A stretch of 64,000 bases of DNA, from assembly GCF_042186555.1 (NCBI RefSeq), contig NC_133329.1, forward strand, positions 76,028,557-76,092,556. Direction: 5' to 3'. Positions 33,882 through 44,739 of the stretch are shown here, in pieces. The position numbers were made by a program, and so were the translations under genes. The notes below the pieces were generated by a model. The model was not told where the DNA came from and did not search any database. It saw only the letters and a list, made by a program, of their open reading frames with translations. Within the stretch, counting starts at the first letter, position 1, and the number at the start of each line of letters is the position of its first letter. The DNA comes from Aquarana catesbeiana. Its lineage: Eukaryota; Chordata; Amphibia; Anura; Ranidae.

Positions 33882-34202
33882 GTAGTCTGAACCCACCCTA
33901 GCTTAACCACCAGGAAGCTTTACAGCACCCCACCAATCATAACTGGGGCTGAATGGGAGAGATATCAGTGTTTTGACATCTGTGCCCATTCAGTTTGTGT
34001 CCTCATACACCACAGACTTGTGTTCATTTACATCAGGCTACCTCTGATCTGTCACATTTAGGTCTGGAAAAATAGAAAAGGATGTTCTTTAACATTTTTT
34101 TGTACCTGAATGGACACGGAGGTAGGCGGATCTAAATTCACACAAGTCAATTCATATCTGGACTCCTGTAGACCTACATGGAGCTTTCAATTAGTTCCGC
34201 AT
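33882..34202. other. Older MITE-like host sequence
   Basis: Interrupted by both hAT elements around it. No gene. Continues after 35180 (gtccacatgaaaaactgaca). Confidence 0.4.
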
Positions 34203-35179
34203 CAGTGGCGGCTGGTGCTCAAAATTTTTTGGGGGGCGCAAACAAACTAAAAAATACAGAAAAAAAAACATCAATTGCTGCTACTGTGTCATCACATGCA
34301 GCTACTGTGCCCATCAATTGCCTCTACTGTGCCATCAAACGCAGCTACTGTGCCATCAAACGCAGCTACTGTGCCCATCAATTGCTGCTTCTGTGCCATC
34401 AAACGCAGCTACTGTGCCATCAATTGCAGCCACTGTACCCATCAAATGCAGCTACTGTGCCATAAAACGCAGCTACTGTGCCATCAATTGCAGCCACTGT
34501 ACCCATCAAATGCAGCTACTGTGCTCATCAATTGCCGCCACTGTGCCATGATACGCAGCTACTGTACCCATCAATTGCTGCCACTGTGCCATCAAACACA
34601 GCTACTGTGCCATCAAACGCAGCTACTGTACCCATCAAACGCTGCCACTGTGCCATCAATTGCCGCCAATGTGCCCATCAAATGCTGCCACTGTGCCATC
34701 AATTGCTGAAAGTGTGCCCCCCCCGGCAATTACCTGTCTTGGTGGGGCAGAGGGTCACGGCGGCGATGTCCTCCATGCTCCTCAGTGTATTCTCCCGTCC
34801 TCTCTTCCCGTCCTCTGCTATGATTGTATGCCTGATAGGCTTCCAATCACAGCGCCTGTCATTTCAGGTGACAGGTAACAGACCTGAGCACCTGATTGGC
34901 GGAGAGGCAGTTCAGTGTTAGGAAAGCGAATATTTATTCGCTTTCCTAACACACAGCTGAGTGAACTGCTCAGCTCAGCATGGCACTCGCTGAGCCTAAG
35001 GCTCTAATCAGGTGCTTAAAAAAATACCCCGCTGCTCTAATTTAGGCACCCGGCACCCGAAAAGGGACGGGCGTCTGAATAGGGGGTGGCAGTAATGCAT
35101 GAATCTATCTATTGGTGATAGAGAGGTGGCAGGAGAGAGGGGGCGGTGCCTGTGCACCCTTATGGACACACCGCCACTT
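34203..35179. mobile_element. hAT-like element with minisatellite
   Basis: Left end CAGTGGCGGCTGGTGC, right end near the complement of AAGTGGCGGTGTGTCC. Flanks ttccgcat and gtccacat match in 6 of 8 positions. Unique GC-rich sequence follows the tandem array. No transposase. Confidence 0.7.
34268..34715 (+). repeat. 21-bp minisatellite
   Basis: About 20 units of gcagctactgtgccatcaaa with variants (tgctgccactgtgcccatc, aattgc). ORFs over it are repeat translations. Confidence 0.9.
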
Positions 35180-35439
35180 GTCCACATGAAAAACTGACAG
35201 GCGGACCTGATTGCAAAGCTTGGTTGAAAAATTCTCAAGGGGAGTGGTTTGCGGGGGTGGTAAAAATGCAGCTTGGCTGTGTGTTTTTACTGTCCCTTCC
35301 CCCCATCACATGTGTAAAGTAGCATCTTATTGTGTGCTCATGGTCATTATCATTATGATGAGCAGAGCACAGCAAGTGCTGTATGGCTCTTTCAATGTAA
35401 CATGCTGTTGGGTGCTGACTTTCTTATGGCTGTGCTGTG
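35180..35439. other. Spacer before PB1
   Basis: No gene seen. Confidence 0.4.
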
Positions 35440-36813
35440 TTAACCACTTGACGACCGCCTCACGCCGATATACGTCGGCAAGGTGGCACGGACAGGCAAA
35501 ATCACGTAGATCTACGTGATCTGCCTTCCGTGGGTGGGGGGTCCGATCGGACCCCCCCCGGTGCCCGAGGCGGTCGCCATGTCTTCCCGGGCGATGAGAG
35601 GTCAGGGGGAGGCCATCCATTGTTGGCAACCCCCTCCCGATCGCTCCCGGCGAATGAAAACACTTCCTTTCCCTCTGTAATGTAAACAGAGGGAAAGGAA
35701 GTGATGTCATCCTTCCTCGAGCCGGTCTTTTCGCTCCGGCGCCGAGGAGAGAAGACATCAAGTAAGTGCACCAACACTACACTTCCAGTAGAACATGCAG
35801 GCACACTTGTCACCCCCCTTCACCCCCTGATCACCCCCCGATCACCCCCCTGTACCCCCTGTCACACTGACACCAATAGCAGTTTTTTTTTTTTTGCATT
35901 GGTGTCAGTTTGTGACAGTTATAAGTGTTAGGGCAGTTAGGTTAGCCCCCTTTAGGTCTAGGGTACCCCCCCTTAGGTCCAGGGTACCCCCCTAACCCCC
36001 CTAATAAAGGTTAACCCCGTGATCACCCCCCGTCACCAGTGTCGCTAAGCGATCGTTTTTCTGATCGCTGTATTAGTGACACAGGTGACGCTAGTTAGGG
36101 AGGTAAGTATATAGGTACGCTGTCAGTGTTTTATAGCGACAGGGACCCCCATATACTACCTGCTAAAGGTTTTAACCCCTTGATTGCCCCCTAGTTAACC
36201 CTTTCACCAGCGATCACCGTATAAGTGTTACAGGTGACGCTGGTTAGCTAGTTTGTTTTTTGTAGTTTATTATAGTTTATTACAGTTTATTATAGTTTAT
36301 TATAGTTTTAGGACACCCGCCGTTTATTACCTTATAAAGGTTTAACCCCCTAATTGCCCGGCGGTGATATAACTTAAGTTTTTAGGATCAGATAAGGTCT
36401 GCGTCGCCCCAGGCAGCGTCAGGTTAGCGCCAGTACCGCTAAAACCCACGCACGCAGCATACACCTCCCTTAGTGCTATAGTATCTGAGCGGATCGATAT
36501 CTGATCCGATCAGATCTATACTCCCCAGCAGTTTAGGGTTCCCATAAACACAGTGTTAGCGGGATCAGCCCAGATACCTGCTAGCACCTGCGTTTTGCCC
36601 CTCGGCCCAGCCCTGCTCAGCCCACCCAAGTGCAGTATCGATCGATAACTGACACTTACAAAACACTAAGCACACAACTGCAGCGTTTGCAGAGTCAGGC
36701 CTGATCCCTGCGATCGCTAACAGTTTTCTGGTAGCGTTTTGATACAGTCGCTGACATTCAGGTGCTTTTTTGCCTGTGAGTTTACTAGTGTACCCCTAAA
36801 TTTAGAGCCCAAA

Positions 36814-38774
36814 ATGGCAAATCGAAGGTACACTAGTGAAGAGGCCTACACGTTTCTGAGTATGACAGATAGTGAAGAGGAAGTCACTCATCTGTCAGAT
36901 TCAGGCTCAGAATACGATCCTGTAGAGGACAGCGGCTCCATGACAGATAGCTCTGACGACTGAGTTGTGGTCCCTGCTAAGGTCAGGCGTACCAGACCCC
37001 AATCTTCTTCTGTCCTTGAAGTGCAAGAACCGCAGGGCTCTCGTATGGAGCAGAGAAGTACTAGTGCCGCTATTCCTTCTGGTGAACTGGCAAGCACCAG
37101 CGGCCTAGTACACCCTGGTCGTACATCCAGCACTGCAGTATCACGTGGTGGCGTGGCGAGTCCCATAAGTGCAGTTCAAGCTGGTGAGGTGGCTAGCATA
37201 AGTAGTGTCCCGCTGCCACCAAGAAGACAAAGACAGGCCCGTCGTGCCCATAGTGCCATTCCTGCTGCATTCGCCAATCCGAATTGGGAACCCACCACTT
37301 CTGCAGCACCCGTACTTCCCCCATTCACTGGCCAACCCAGAATTCAGGTGGAAACAGTTGACTTTACGCCACTGGATTTTTATTCACTGTTTTTCACCGA
37401 AGATCTCTATAGATCTATTGTGGACCAAAGCAATTTGTACGCTGGTCAACACATCGCCACTATTCCCCAGTCCTCCCTTGCCAGAGATTGGAGACCAATT
37501 ACGGTCTCTGAATTTAAGACCTTTCTGGGCCTTTCCCTCCTCATGGGCTTGAATAAAAAGAGTAAGTTGCGGTCATATTGGTCCACTGACCCAATTTACC
37601 ATTCGCCCTTGTTCTCTGCTTCCATGGCCAGGGCACGATACGAGCAGATTTTGCGGTTCATACACTTCAACGACAATGAACTCTGTCGTCCTCGTGGAGA
37701 CCCTGCATACGATCGGCTCTACAAAATTCATCCCCTCGTAAACCACTTCAACCAACGTTTTGCAGACTTGTTTACCCCCCATCAAGTTGTCTGCGTTGAT
37801 GAGTCCCTGATTAAATTTTCTGGCCGCTTGTCATTCAAACAGTACCTTCCCAGCAAGCGTGCCAGATACGGGGTCAAGATGTATAAGCTCTGTGACAGGG
37901 CCACATGCTATACCTGTAGTTTTATGGTTTACGAGGGCAAAGATAGTCACGTAGAGCCGATAAACTGCCCTGACTACATAGGAAGCGCTGGCAAGATAGT
38001 GTGGGACTTGGCGTCACCCTTATTCGGAAAGGGGTACCACTTGTACGTGGACAATTATTATACGAGCGTGCCACTTTTTAGTCACTTGTTTGGTCATCAG
38101 ATTGGAGCATGTGGCACTGTGCGACCTAATCGCCGGGGCTTTCCCCAGAGGCTTGTAGATTCCCGTCTTAGGCTGGGGGAGAGAGCCTGCTTGAAGTGTA
38201 ATAACTTGCTCACTATGAAGTGGAGGGATAATAAGAATGTTTTCGTTCTCACCTCCCTTCATGCAGACACGACGACCCAAATTACTACGGTGACTGGTGT
38301 TGTGGAGAAACCCCTCTGTGTCCACGAATACAACCTTAATATGGGAGGGGTGGACCTCAACGACCAGTTGTTGGCGCCGTACCTAGTTGCCCGTAAGGCC
38401 AGACGCTGGTACAAAAAAGTGTCTGTTTATTTATTTCAATTGGCTTTGCTGAATGCTCATGTGCTATACAGAGCTTCAGGACAGACTGGATCCTTCCTTA
38501 AATTCCAGGAAGAGATCGTCAGAGCCCTTCTGTTTCCAGACGGTGTTCTACCTCACCTTCCCCAACCAAATGCAATAAGCCGGCTGCATGAGAGGCATTT
38601 TCCTTATGCCCTCCCGAGTACCCCTACCCAAAAACCAACCAAAATAGATGTCGTGTCTGCAGCAAGCGCGGATTTAGGCGTGACACCCGGTGTTATTGTC
38701 CCTCCTGTCCTGGCAATCCTGGTCTTTGCATTGGTGAATGTTTTGAACGCTACCATACACTAATGGAGTATTAG
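36814..38774 (+). pseudogene. piggyBac transposase, nearly complete but broken
   Basis: Start MANRRYTSEEAYTFLSM at 36814, acidic N-terminus (SDSGSEYDPVEDSGS), an in-frame TGA at 36961, then 598 open codons. Catalytic Asp residues of the DDE_Tnp_1_7 fold are all present: VCVDESL (about 37798), LYVDNYY (about 38050) and MGGVDLNDQ (about 38350). The C-terminal Cys-rich zinc-binding domain (CRVCSKRGFRRDTRCYCPSC, then CIGECFERYH) is present only in another frame, after a shift at about 38630-38648, ending TAG 38772-38774. Without these two lesions the length (about 650 residues) would match family members. The transposase excises DNA and inserts at TTAA. It is not functional as it stands. Expression is untested. 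Confidence 0.93.
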
Positions 38775-39149
38775 CGTAGGTACAGCACTGCACAGACTAG
38801 GACACACTTCCACAGGGTCTCCCAAGATGCCATCGCATTTTGAGAGACCCAAACCTGGAACCAGTTACAAAAGTTAAAAGTTACTAAAAAAAGTGTAAAA
38901 AAAAAAAATAATAAATAAAAAAAATAAAAACACAAAAAAAAAATAAAATAAAAAAAACAAAAATAGTTGTTGTTTTATTGTTCTCTCTCTCTCTCTCTAT
39001 TCTCTCTCTATTGTTCTGCTCTTTTTTACTGTATTCTATTCTGCAATGTTTTATTGTTATTATGTTTTACCATGTTTGCTTTTCAGATATGCAATTTTTT
39101 TATACTTTACTGTTTACTGTGTTTTGTTGGTAACCATTTTATTGTTTTC

Positions 39150-39735
39150 AGGTACGCCATTCAGTTGCAGCGCGGATTTATTTATCTTGACAGCAACAGC
39201 GTTTGCTCCCACGATATATAAAGCCGTGACTCCAGCGCTGTAGGAGGTGATTTCACCACCACAGTTACATACTTCAGCATATATGCCGAAGCGTGGGGGC
39301 AGCAGTGGGTGGAGGAGCAATTTGCTCCTGCCTTTTGTGTGAGGATGCCCCTATGCTTCGGCATATATATATTTTAGGCACAGGTTGCGTTAAATGTTTT
39401 ATTTTTTACTATGTTTTTTTTTTGTATTTGCTTTGCAGGTATGGTAAGTATTACTGCTATACTGTAATGTTACTTTGTTTTATTGTTAACCATCATTTGC
39501 TTAGCAGGTACGCCATTCAGTTGCAGCGCGGATTTATTTATCTTGACAGCAACAGCGTTTGCTCCCACGATATATAAAGCCGTGACTCCAGCGCTGTCGG
39601 AGGTGATTTCACCACCACAGTTACATACTTCAGCATATATGCCGAAGCGTGGGGGCAGCAGTGGGTGGAGGAGCGATTTGCTCCTGCCTTTTGCGGGAGG
39701 ATGCCCCCATGCTTCGGCATATATAAATGGTGCAT
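39150..39735 (+). repeat. Tandem duplication, 358-bp period, in PB1
   Basis: Two near-identical copies of a segment (aggtacgccattcagttgca to gcttcggcatatata), each with an internal inverted repeat (catatatgccgaagcgtggg / ccatgcttcggcatatata). PB2 lacks the whole segment at the matching place (55185), so it was gained by PB1 or lost by PB2. Confidence 0.85.
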
Positions 39736-40249
39736 GTATGCCCATCATTAGAATTGGGTGGATGAAGGGAGGTATTCTAATGGTGGGCATACCCACCAAT
39801 CAATATCTTTTTTTCGTTCAGCAAACAGGCTGCATGAAAAAAAAGTTTACAATATATGCCCAACAAGGACCAGCAACGTACTGGTATGTTGCTGGACTTT
39901 GAGTGGTTATACCAGAATTATGCCTGCAGGTTTAGGTATCATCTTGGTATCATTCTTTTCAGCCAGCGGTCGGCTTTCATGTAAAAGCAATCCTAGCGGC
40001 TAATTAGCCTCTAGACTGCTTTTGTAAGCAGTGGGAGGGAATGCCCCCCCCCCCCACCGTCTTCCATGTTTTTCTCTGGCTCTCCTGTTCCAACAGGGAA
40101 CCTGAAAATGCAGCCGGTGATTCAGCCAGCTGACCATAGAGCTGATCAGAGACCAGAATGGCTCCAAACATCTCTATGGCCTAAGAAACCGGAAGCTACG
40201 AGCATTTCATGACTTAGATTTCGCCGGATGTAAACAGCGCCATTGGGAA

Positions 40250-41070
40250 ATTTGGAAAGCATTTTATCACACCGATCTTGGTGTGGTCAGATGCCTTGAG
40301 GGCAGAGGAGAGATCTAGGGTCTAATAGACCCCAATCAATTTTTAAAAAAAGAGTACCTGTCACTACCTATTGCTATCATAGGGGATATTTACATTCCCT
40401 GAGATAACAATAAAAATGATTAAAAAACATAAAAATGAAAGGAACAGTTTAAAAATAAGATAAAAGATCAAAAAAATAATAAAGAAAAAAAAAAAAAAAA
40501 AAGAAAGCACCCCTGTCCCCCCCTGCTCTCGCGCAAAGGCGAACGCAAGCATCGGTCTGGCGTCAAATGTAAACAGCAATTGCACCATGCATGTGAGGTA
40601 TCACCGCGAAGGTCAGATCGAGGGCAGTAATTTTAGCAGTAGACCTTCTCTGTAAATCTAAAGTGGTAACCTGTAAAGGCTTTTAAAGGCTTTTAAAAAT
40701 GTATTTAGTTTGTCGCCACTGCACGTTTGTGCGCAATTTTAAAGCATGTCATGTTTGGTATCCATGTACTCGGCCTAAGATCATCTTTTTTATTTCATCA
40801 AACATTTGGGCAATATAGTGTGTTTCAGTGCATTAAAATTTAAGAAAGTGTGTTTTTTCCCCAAAAAATGCGTTTGAAAAATCGCTTCGCAATTACTGTG
40901 TGAAAAAAAAAAATGAAACACCCACCATTTTAATCTGTAGGGCATTTGCTTTAAAAAAATATATAATGTTTGGGGGTTCAAAGTAATTTTCTTGCAAAAA
41001 AAAATAATTTTTTCATGTAAACAAAAAGTGTCAGAAAGGGCTTTGTCTTCAAGTGGTTAGAAGAGTGGGT
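40250..41070 (-). repeat. MITE-like segment within PB1
   Basis: Related, in reverse orientation, to 15405-15960; ends tcttcaagtggttag. Shared with PB2 (55560-56345), so it predates the split of the two copies. Confidence 0.6.
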
Positions 41071-41199
41071 GATGTGTGACATACAGGCCCAGATTAAGAG
41101 CATCATGGGCCTGGTGCTAAGGATTTTGGGGGCCTTTTTATGAAAATAAATAAAATGAAAACGCAAACAATTTTTTGTGAAATTTAAATTAAAGCGAGA

Positions 41200-41201
41200 G
41201 A

Positions 41202-41243
<42 letters not shown>

Positions 41244-41300
41244 GGAATAGAGAGAGGGTGAAAGAGAGAGAGGGTGGTAGGGGATGAGAGAGAGGGGATG
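41200..41300 (+). repeat. GA-rich microsatellite
   Basis: (ga)n about 41206-41240, followed by gagagaggg variants. Confidence 0.9.
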
Positions 41301-41369
41301 AGAGAGAGAGGGGGGTGGGAGTGAGGGGGTGAGTCTGTGGGGGGCACAGCATAGTACATTACACGGGAG

Positions 41370-44335
41370 GGGGGGTATAGCACAGTACATCACATGGTTG
41401 GCACAACACATTACATGGTGGATACAGCACATTTAATGGCGGGCACAGCACATTACGCGGTTGGCACTGCCCAATACAGCACATTACAAGGTAGGCACAG
41501 TACATTATATGGTGGGCACAGCACATGACATGGTTGGTACTGCACAACACAACACATTTCATGGTGGGCACAGCTCATGCACACAGTGGGCACAGGACCT
41601 TATATGGTGGGCACAGCACATGACATGGCAGGCACAGCTGAGCACATTACATGGTGGGCACTGGACATTACAAGTGGGCACTGCACAGAACATTATATGG
41701 TGGGCACAACACATTATATAGTGGGTACTGCACATAGCATGGTGGGCACTGCACAGCACATGACAAGTTGGGCACTGCATGACACAGCACAGCACATTAC
41801 ATTGTGAGCACAGCACATTAAATGGTGGACACCACACATGACATGATGAGCCCTGCACACCACATTCCATTGTGGGTACTGCACGGCACATGCCATGGTG
41901 GACAATGTACAGCACATTACATGGTGAGTACAGCATATTACATGGTAGGCACTGCATGGTGCAGCACATGACATGGTGGGCACAACACAGCACATGACAT
42001 GGTGGGCACTGCACAGCAATTTACATGATGGGCACTGCACGTGACATGGTGGGCACTGCATGGCACAGCACATTACATGGTGGGTACAGCGCATTACATG
42101 GTGGGCACTGCATGGCACAGCACATGACGTGGTGGGCACAGCGCATTACATGGTGGGCACTGAATGGCACATAACATTACATGGTGGGCACAACACATTA
42201 CATGGTGGGCACTGCATGGCATAGCACGTTTCATGGTGGGAAATGCAACTGCACATTACATGTTAGGAACTGCACATGACATGGTGGGCACTGTTGAACA
42301 GCACAGCACATTACACAGTGGGCAAAACACACTACATGCTGGGCACAGCACATGGCAGGGTGGGCACAGCATAGCACATGACATGGTGGGAAGTGCACAT
42401 GACATGGTGGGCGCTGCACATTACACGGTGGGCACTGCACATTACATGGTGGGATCACTGTATGGCACAGCACATGACATGGTGGACACTGCAAATTACA
42501 TAGCAGGCATTGCAAGGCACAGCCATGACATGGTGGGCATTGCACATGACATGGTTGGCACTGGATGGCACATCACATGACATGGTGGGCACTGCACATT
42601 ACATGGTGGGCAATGCAAGGCACAGCACATGACATGGTGGGCACTGCAAGGCACAGCATGACATAGTGGGCACTGCACATCACATGAAGGGCAATGCAAT
42701 GCACAGCACATGACATGGTCAGCACAGCGCATTACATGGTGGGCACTGCAATGTACAGCAAATGACATACTGGACACAGCACATTACATGGGGGGCACTG
42801 CAAGGCACATGACATGACATGGTGGGCACAGCGCATTACATGGTGGGCACTGAATGGCACATAACATTACATGGTGGGCACAACACATTACATGGTGGGC
42901 ACTGCATGGCATAGCACGTTTCATGGTGGGAAATGCAACTGCACATTACATGTTAGGAACTGCACATGACATGGTGGGCACTGCAAGGCACAGCATGACA
43001 TAGTGGGCACTGCACATCACATGAAGGGCAATGCAATGCACAGCACATGACATTGTTCAGCACAGCGCATTACATGGTGGGCACTGCAACGTACAGCAAA
43101 TGACATACTGGACACAGCACATTACATGGGGGGCACTGCAAGGCACATGACATGGTGGGCACAGCACATTACATTGGGGGCACTGCAAGGCACATGACAT
43201 GACATGGTGGGCACAGCACATTACATGGGGGGGCACTGCAAGGCACATGACATGACATGGTGGGCACAGAACATTACATGGGGACACTGCAAGGCACATG
43301 ACATGACATGGTGGGCACAGCACATTACATGGGGGGCACTGCAATGCACATGACATGGTGGGCACAGAACTTTACATAGTGGGCACTGCAATGCACATGA
43401 CAGGACATGGTGGGCACAGAACATTACATGGGGGGCACTGCAAGGCACATGACATGACATGGTGGGCACAGCACATTACATGGTGGGCACTGAATGGCAC
43501 ATAACATTACATGGTGGGCACAACACATTACATGGTGGGCACTGCATGGCATAGCACGTTTCATGGTGGGAAATGCAACTGCACATTACATGTTAGGAAC
43601 TGCACATGACATGGTGGGCACTGCAAGGCACAGCATGACATAGTGGGCACTGCACATCACATGAAGGGCAATGCAATGCACAGCACATGACATTGTTCAG
43701 CACAGCGCATTACATGGTGGGCACTGCAACGTACAGCAAATGACATACTGGACACAGCACATTACATGGGGGGCACTGCAAAGCACATGACATGGTGGGC
43801 ACAGCACATTACATGGGGGGCACTGCAAGGCACATGACATGACATGGTGGGCACAGCACATTACATGGGGGGCACTGCAAGGCACATGACATGACATGGT
43901 GGGCACAGCACATTACATGGGGGCACTGCAAGGCACATGACATGACATGGTGGGCACAGCACATTACATGGGGGGCACTGCAATGCACATGACATGGTAG
44001 GCACAGAACTTTACATAGTGGGCACTGCAATGCACATGACAGGACATGGTGGGCACAGAACATTACATGGGGGGCACTGCAAGGCACATGACATGACATG
44101 ATGGGCACAGCACATTACATGGGGGCACTGCAAGGCACATGACATGACATGGTGGGCACAGCACATTACATGGGGGGCACTGCAAGGCACATGACATGAC
44201 ATGCGGGGCACTGCAATGCACATGACATGGTGGGCACAGCACTTTACATAGTGGGCACTGCAATGCACATGACATGGTGGGCACAGCACATTACATGGGG
44301 GCACTGCAAGGCACATGACATGGTGGGCACTGGGC
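41370..44335 (+). repeat. 3-kb minisatellite with higher-order structure
   Basis: Basic unit about 21 bp, ttacatggtgggcacagcac with variants (gacatggtgggcactgca). A distinctive variant block (cactgaatggcacataacat ... aaatgcaactgcacattaca) recurs at 42161, 42851 and 43491, so periods of 690 and 640 bp exist: a higher-order repeat. The Cys/His-rich ORFs over it are repeat translations. Confidence 0.93.
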
Positions 44336-44739
44336 ACAAGAGACCACATTACATGGGGGAAGCAGCAGTCTGTCCCCTAGCACAATAATTACACAACATC
44401 CCCCTAACAAATGTACTGACCTTATCATAACAGCATGGGAGATGTCCTTCCTCCCGGGCTCCTGCTGGTTAGGACATCAGCGCCCCTCCCCCAGACACTG
44501 AGGATCTGTGTGAGTGGAACAGATCCTGTGATAGGGGTCAGGCATCGGCAGAGACAGGACTCGGCTGCACTGACTTGTCTCCTCCATGTGAGCACAGAGG
44601 GCTCCTCTTCCTTCAGGAAGGCACACAGGAATTGACAAGCCACTGCCATGGGCCTATATTGAGGGAGGGGCCTGGAGCTGCAGCTCCACCAGCCCCTGTG
44701 TTAATCCGGCCCTGGTGACATAAGCTTCTAGATGTTGTG

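Larger units (their letters stand above)
41084..44714. mobile_element. 3.6-kb hAT element filled with minisatellite
   Basis: Ends CAGGCCCAGATTAAGAG and complement of CAGGGCCGGATTAACACAGG, flanked by perfect 8-bp duplication GTGACATA (41076-41083, 44715-44722). PB2 at 56368-56375 has a single gtgacata, the empty site. Interior: GA microsatellite (41200-41300), the array, then 370 bp of unique sequence. No transposase. Confidence 0.92.

Noticed and set aside
34178..34921. Overlapping Cys/His/Ser-rich ORFs
   Set aside because: Repeat translations of the 21-bp array in the hAT-like element.
37205..37552. Second ORF overlapping the piggyBac transposase
   Set aside because: Out-of-frame shadow of the transposase; matching wording recurs in PB2 because the DNA is homologous.
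41370..44335. Regularly spaced repeats reminiscent of a CRISPR array
   Set aside because: Units are contiguous with no unique spacers, and the genome is eukaryotic.
41559..44349. Several Cys/His-rich ORFs (repeated CPPCNVLCPPCHV-type words) that look like zinc or metallothionein-like proteins
   Set aside because: They follow the 21-bp minisatellite period, in which a multiple of three keeps frames open. No conserved start, and the array lies inside a hAT element.
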